From positions 62,001 to 126,000 of the forward strand of contig JAAYCM010000088.1 in NCBI GenBank assembly GCA_012729765.1: a stretch of DNA of 64,000 bases, written 5' to 3'. The stretch comes from Chloroflexota bacterium (GTDB lineage: Bacteria; Chloroflexota; Anaerolineae; Aggregatilineales; Aggregatilineaceae). Shown here in pieces: positions 61,787 to 64,000 of this stretch. Positions within the stretch are counted from its first letter, which is position 1; each line of letters starts with the position of its first letter. Below the pieces are notes generated by a model that was given only the letters and a program-made list of their open reading frames with translations, did no database searches and was not told the origin of the DNA. The translations under genes and the position numbers were made by a program.

Positions 61787-63610
61787 ATGGGAATCCGTGT
61801 GCTGTCTGAAGTCGTCGCCGCGCAGATCGCCGCCGGCGAGGTGATCGAGCGGCCATCGTCGGTCGTCAAGGAATTGATCGAGAACGCGCTGGATGCCGGC
61901 GCGACTGCCGTCACGGTGGAGATCGAGGGCGGCGGCAAGCGGCTGATCCGGGTGAGCGATAACGGCAGCGGCATCCCGGCGGATCAGGCGGCGCTGGCGT
62001 TTTCGCGACATGCGACCAGCAAACTTGAAACAGTCGAGGACCTGAACCGCATCCGCACGCTGGGCTTTCGGGGCGAGGCGCTGGCAAGTATTGCCGCCGT
62101 CAGCCGGACGACGATGATCACGCGCCACCGCGACGAAACCGGCGGGACGACCGTCATTGTCGAGGGGGGCAGCCTCCAGTCGGCACGAGCGACGGGCGCG
62201 CCGGTGGGCACGGTCGTCGCGGTCGAGAACCTGTTTTTCAACACCCCGGCCCGGCTCAAATTCATGAAATCGGAGAGCACCGAGCGGCGGCATATCGCGC
62301 AGCTTGTGACGCACTATGCGATGGCCTATCCGGGCGTGCGGTTTCGCCTGCTGCAGGAAGGCCGCGAGCAGTTCCACACGACCGGCAGCGGCGATCTGGC
62401 CGAGGTGCTGGTCGAGGCGTTAGGCCTGGAAGCCTTCCGCGAGATGCTGGAAGTCCAGCCGCAGCCCTCACAGCGCGCCGATCTGCCCCCGATTGAAGTC
62501 TACGGCTTCACTTCGGCGCCGAACCTCAACCGTGCCAACCGCAGCCAGATCAGCCTGTTCGTCAACGGGCGCGCCATCAGCGATCAAAGCCTGACCTATG
62601 CCGTCATCCAGGCCTATCACACTCTGATTCCCAACGGGCGCTACCCGCTGGCGGTGATCCTGATCGCGCTGCCGCCCGAAGAGGTCGATGTCAACGTCCA
62701 CCCGACCAAAGCCGAGGTGCGGTTCCGCACGCCGGATGCCGTGTTCGCGGCGGTGCAGCGCGCCGTGCGGCGGGCCGTCGTCGATCAGTCCCCGGTGCCG
62801 AGTATGCAGGACGACGTGTACGTGGGCGAGTCTGAGGAATGGAGCCGGGCGTATTATGGGCTGCCGAGCACGCCCACGCCGCCCGCCATCCATCGGGATC
62901 AGCTTGATATGGGGTTGGAGCTGCACGACGCCGGGCGCTTTACGCAGCAGCGGCCCGCGCCGGTGCATCCCCGCTCTGACGAAGACAGCACCGCGATCCC
63001 GGCAGGGCCAGGCGCTCCAACCCGCCCGCGCACGCTGCCGATCCTGCGCGTGATCGGGCAGATCGGCGCGATGTATATTGTGGCGGAGGGTCCGGCGGGA
63101 CTGTATCTGATCGACCAGCACGCGGCCCACGAGCGGATTCTGTACGAGGAATTCATGGCGCAGCAGGCCGCCCACGCGCCGGTCGCGCAGCACACGCTGG
63201 AGTCCACAACGATCGAGCTGCCGGCGGCGTCGGCGCGGCTGATCGAAGAACATCTCGACGTGCTGGCCGGGCTGGGATTCGAGCTGGAACTGTTCGGCGC
63301 GAACACGTTCCGGGTGCGGGCGGTCCCGGCGCTGCTGGCCGATCGCGAGCCGGGCGACGTGCTGCGCGGGATTCTGCAAGATCTGGAGAGCGGGGCTGAT
63401 CCTGGCGCGGGGACGCTCGAAGAGAAGCTGGTCCGGCGGGTGTGTAAGGCGGCGGCGGTCAAGGCCGGGCAAAGCCTGAGCTACGAGGAAATGCAGGGCC
63501 TGATCCGCCAGCTTGAGCGCTGCGAATCGCCGCGCACCTGCCCGCATGGCCGCCCGACGATGCTGCTGATCAGCGCGGACGATCTGGCGCGGCAGTTTGG
63601 GCGCGAATAA
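61787..63610 (+). CDS. mutL: DNA mismatch repair protein MutL
   Basis: Mismatch repair ATPase and nicking enzyme, 607 residues. GHKL ATPase domain with QIAAGEVIERPSSVVKELIE, DNGSGIP and GFRGEALASI; transducer domain with FVNGRAISD and VDVNVHPTKAEVRF. The C-terminal dimer domain carries the endonuclease motif DQHAAHERILYEE (from Asp443) and the zinc-site motif CPHGRP (from Cys585), so it should nick DNA itself, as in bacteria without MutH. A Pro-rich linker (about 385-420) joins the halves. The ribosome site is weak. mutS is not in the window. Confidence 0.97.
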   Translation: MGIRVLSEVVAAQIAAGEVIERPSSVVKELIENALDAGATAVTVEIEGGGKRLIRVSDNGSGIPADQAALAFSRHATSKLETVEDLNRIRTLGFRGEALASIAAVSRTTMITRHRDETGGTTVIVEGGSLQSARATGAPVGTVVAVENLFFNTPARLKFMKSESTERRHIAQLVTHYAMAYPGVRFRLLQEGREQFHTTGSGDLAEVLVEALGLEAFREMLEVQPQPSQRADLPPIEVYGFTSAPNLNRANRSQISLFVNGRAISDQSLTYAVIQAYHTLIPNGRYPLAVILIALPPEEVDVNVHPTKAEVRFRTPDAVFAAVQRAVRRAVVDQSPVPSMQDDVYVGESEEWSRAYYGLPSTPTPPAIHRDQLDMGLELHDAGRFTQQRPAPVHPRSDEDSTAIPAGPGAPTRPRTLPILRVIGQIGAMYIVAEGPAGLYLIDQHAAHERILYEEFMAQQAAHAPVAQHTLESTTIELPAASARLIEEHLDVLAGLGFELELFGANTFRVRAVPALLADREPGDVLRGILQDLESGADPGAGTLEEKLVRRVCKAAAVKAGQSLSYEEMQGLIRQLERCESPRTCPHGRPTMLLISADDLARQFGRE

Positions 63611-63637
63611 GGCCGCGCACGTGATCGAGTAAAACAG

Positions 63638-63666
63638 AAGGGCGGCTCCAGCGTGGGGCCGCCCTT
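63638..63666. terminator. Bidirectional intrinsic terminator
   Basis: AAGGGCGGC (63638-63646) and GCCGCCCTT (63658-63666), 11-nt loop; the minus strand continues with CTGTTTT, and the plus strand with only a few T. It separates the convergent mutL and secF. Confidence 0.75.
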
Positions 63667-63689
63667 GTGATTCTCTGGCGGGGACGCAG

Positions 63690-64000
63690 CTACGACGCGG
63701 CGACCGCCTCTTCGCGCTTGCGCTTGGCTTCGCGGTTGACAAACGGCAGCTCGCCTTTTTCCCAGGCGACCAGCAGTGGCACGGCGTTGAAGATCGACGA
63801 GTAGGTGCCGCTCATCAGGCCGATCAGCAGGATGGCGATGAACTGGCGGATGGTTTCGCCGCCGAAGAGCAGGATCGCGATCATGATGAAGATGGCGTTG
63901 AGCTGGGTAGCCAGTGAGCGGTGGATCGTCTCCAGCACACTGCGATTGACGATCACTTCATACTCTTCGCCGCGATACTTCGGGATATTCTCGCGGATGC
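63690..64000 (-). CDS. secF: Protein translocase subunit SecF, C-terminal part
   Basis: C-terminal end of SecF, which with SecD uses the proton gradient to help export through SecYEG. The visible 103 residues include NIPKYRGEEYEVIVNRSVLET and two hydrophobic segments (AIFIMIAILLFGG and FIAILLIGLMSGTYSSIFNAV), the typical last two membrane helices, then a charged tail. The gene continues beyond the window edge, so its start is not seen. Confidence 0.92.
   Translation of the reverse strand, partial: IRENIPKYRGEEYEVIVNRSVLETIHRSLATQLNAIFIMIAILLFGGETIRQFIAILLIGLMSGTYSSIFNAVPLLVAWEKGELPFVNREAKRKREEAVAAS

Overview
No rRNA, tRNA or other direct taxonomic marker lies in this window, so the organism is inferred from gene content. 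The DNA is GC-rich. It encodes several Hanks-type Ser/Thr kinases with Thr/Pro-rich linkers, many LysM proteins, secreted glycoside-hydrolase-like proteins, lipoproteins with classic lipoboxes, a TadZ/CpaE-like protein, a MutL with an intact endonuclease motif and a very large protein built of DUF11-like repeats. This mix fits a member of the Chloroflexota, probably an Anaerolineae-type lineage (inference). It looks like ordinary chromosome: I see no phage, plasmid, transposase or CRISPR array.

Layout. 1-5.4 kb: Ser/Thr kinase, GH3-family adenylase-like protein, a TIR plus 12-TPR protein and a small membrane protein. 5.8-8.3 kb: YjbQ-family protein, histidine phosphatase and a secreted DUF4139 protein on the plus strand. 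8.3-17.3 kb, minus strand: kinase-TPR protein, secreted glycoside-hydrolase-like protein, beta-propeller protein and a heterodimeric ABC exporter. 17.5-24.7 kb: ASCH protein, indolepyruvate oxidoreductase (iorAB), zinc-ribbon-DinB protein, MBL-fold lactonase-like protein, LysM L,D-transpeptidase and a nucleotidyltransferase. 25.0-36.3 kb: one 3770-residue surface protein. 36.4-46 kb: kinase with an NBR1-type Ig domain, two small proteins, DUF1015 protein, LysM glycoside hydrolase, DUF5060-like glycoside hydrolase and Nudix hydrolase. 46-54.3 kb: coiled-coil and SPFH pair, GT39-like glycosyltransferase, NERD plus GIY-YIG-like protein, two Cys-rich LysM proteins and a lipoprotein. 54.4-64 kb: MDR dehydrogenase, histidine kinase with Sir2, radical SAM protein, REC-CpaE protein, second histidine kinase, mutL and the end of secF.

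The main discovery is the giant protein at 25.0-36.3 kb. It carries, in one chain, a signal peptide, about 25 diverged Ig-like repeats, an LPATG sorting motif, two membrane segments and a complete sortase domain with His, Cys and Arg in place. Both the LPATG motif and the sortase are predicted to lie outside the membrane. This looks like a surface stalk that carries its own sorting enzyme.

Much of the rest is cell-envelope biology. Four LysM proteins, an L,D-transpeptidase, three glycoside-hydrolase-like proteins, a membrane glycosyltransferase and kinases with external domains would build, remodel or sense the wall. Other points of interest are a dispersed element of about 180 bp with inverted ends, present twice and each time overlapping the stop codon of a neighbouring gene, an IorA that lacks its ferredoxin domain, and a cysteine cluster in the ATPase domain of a histidine kinase encoded next to a sirtuin.
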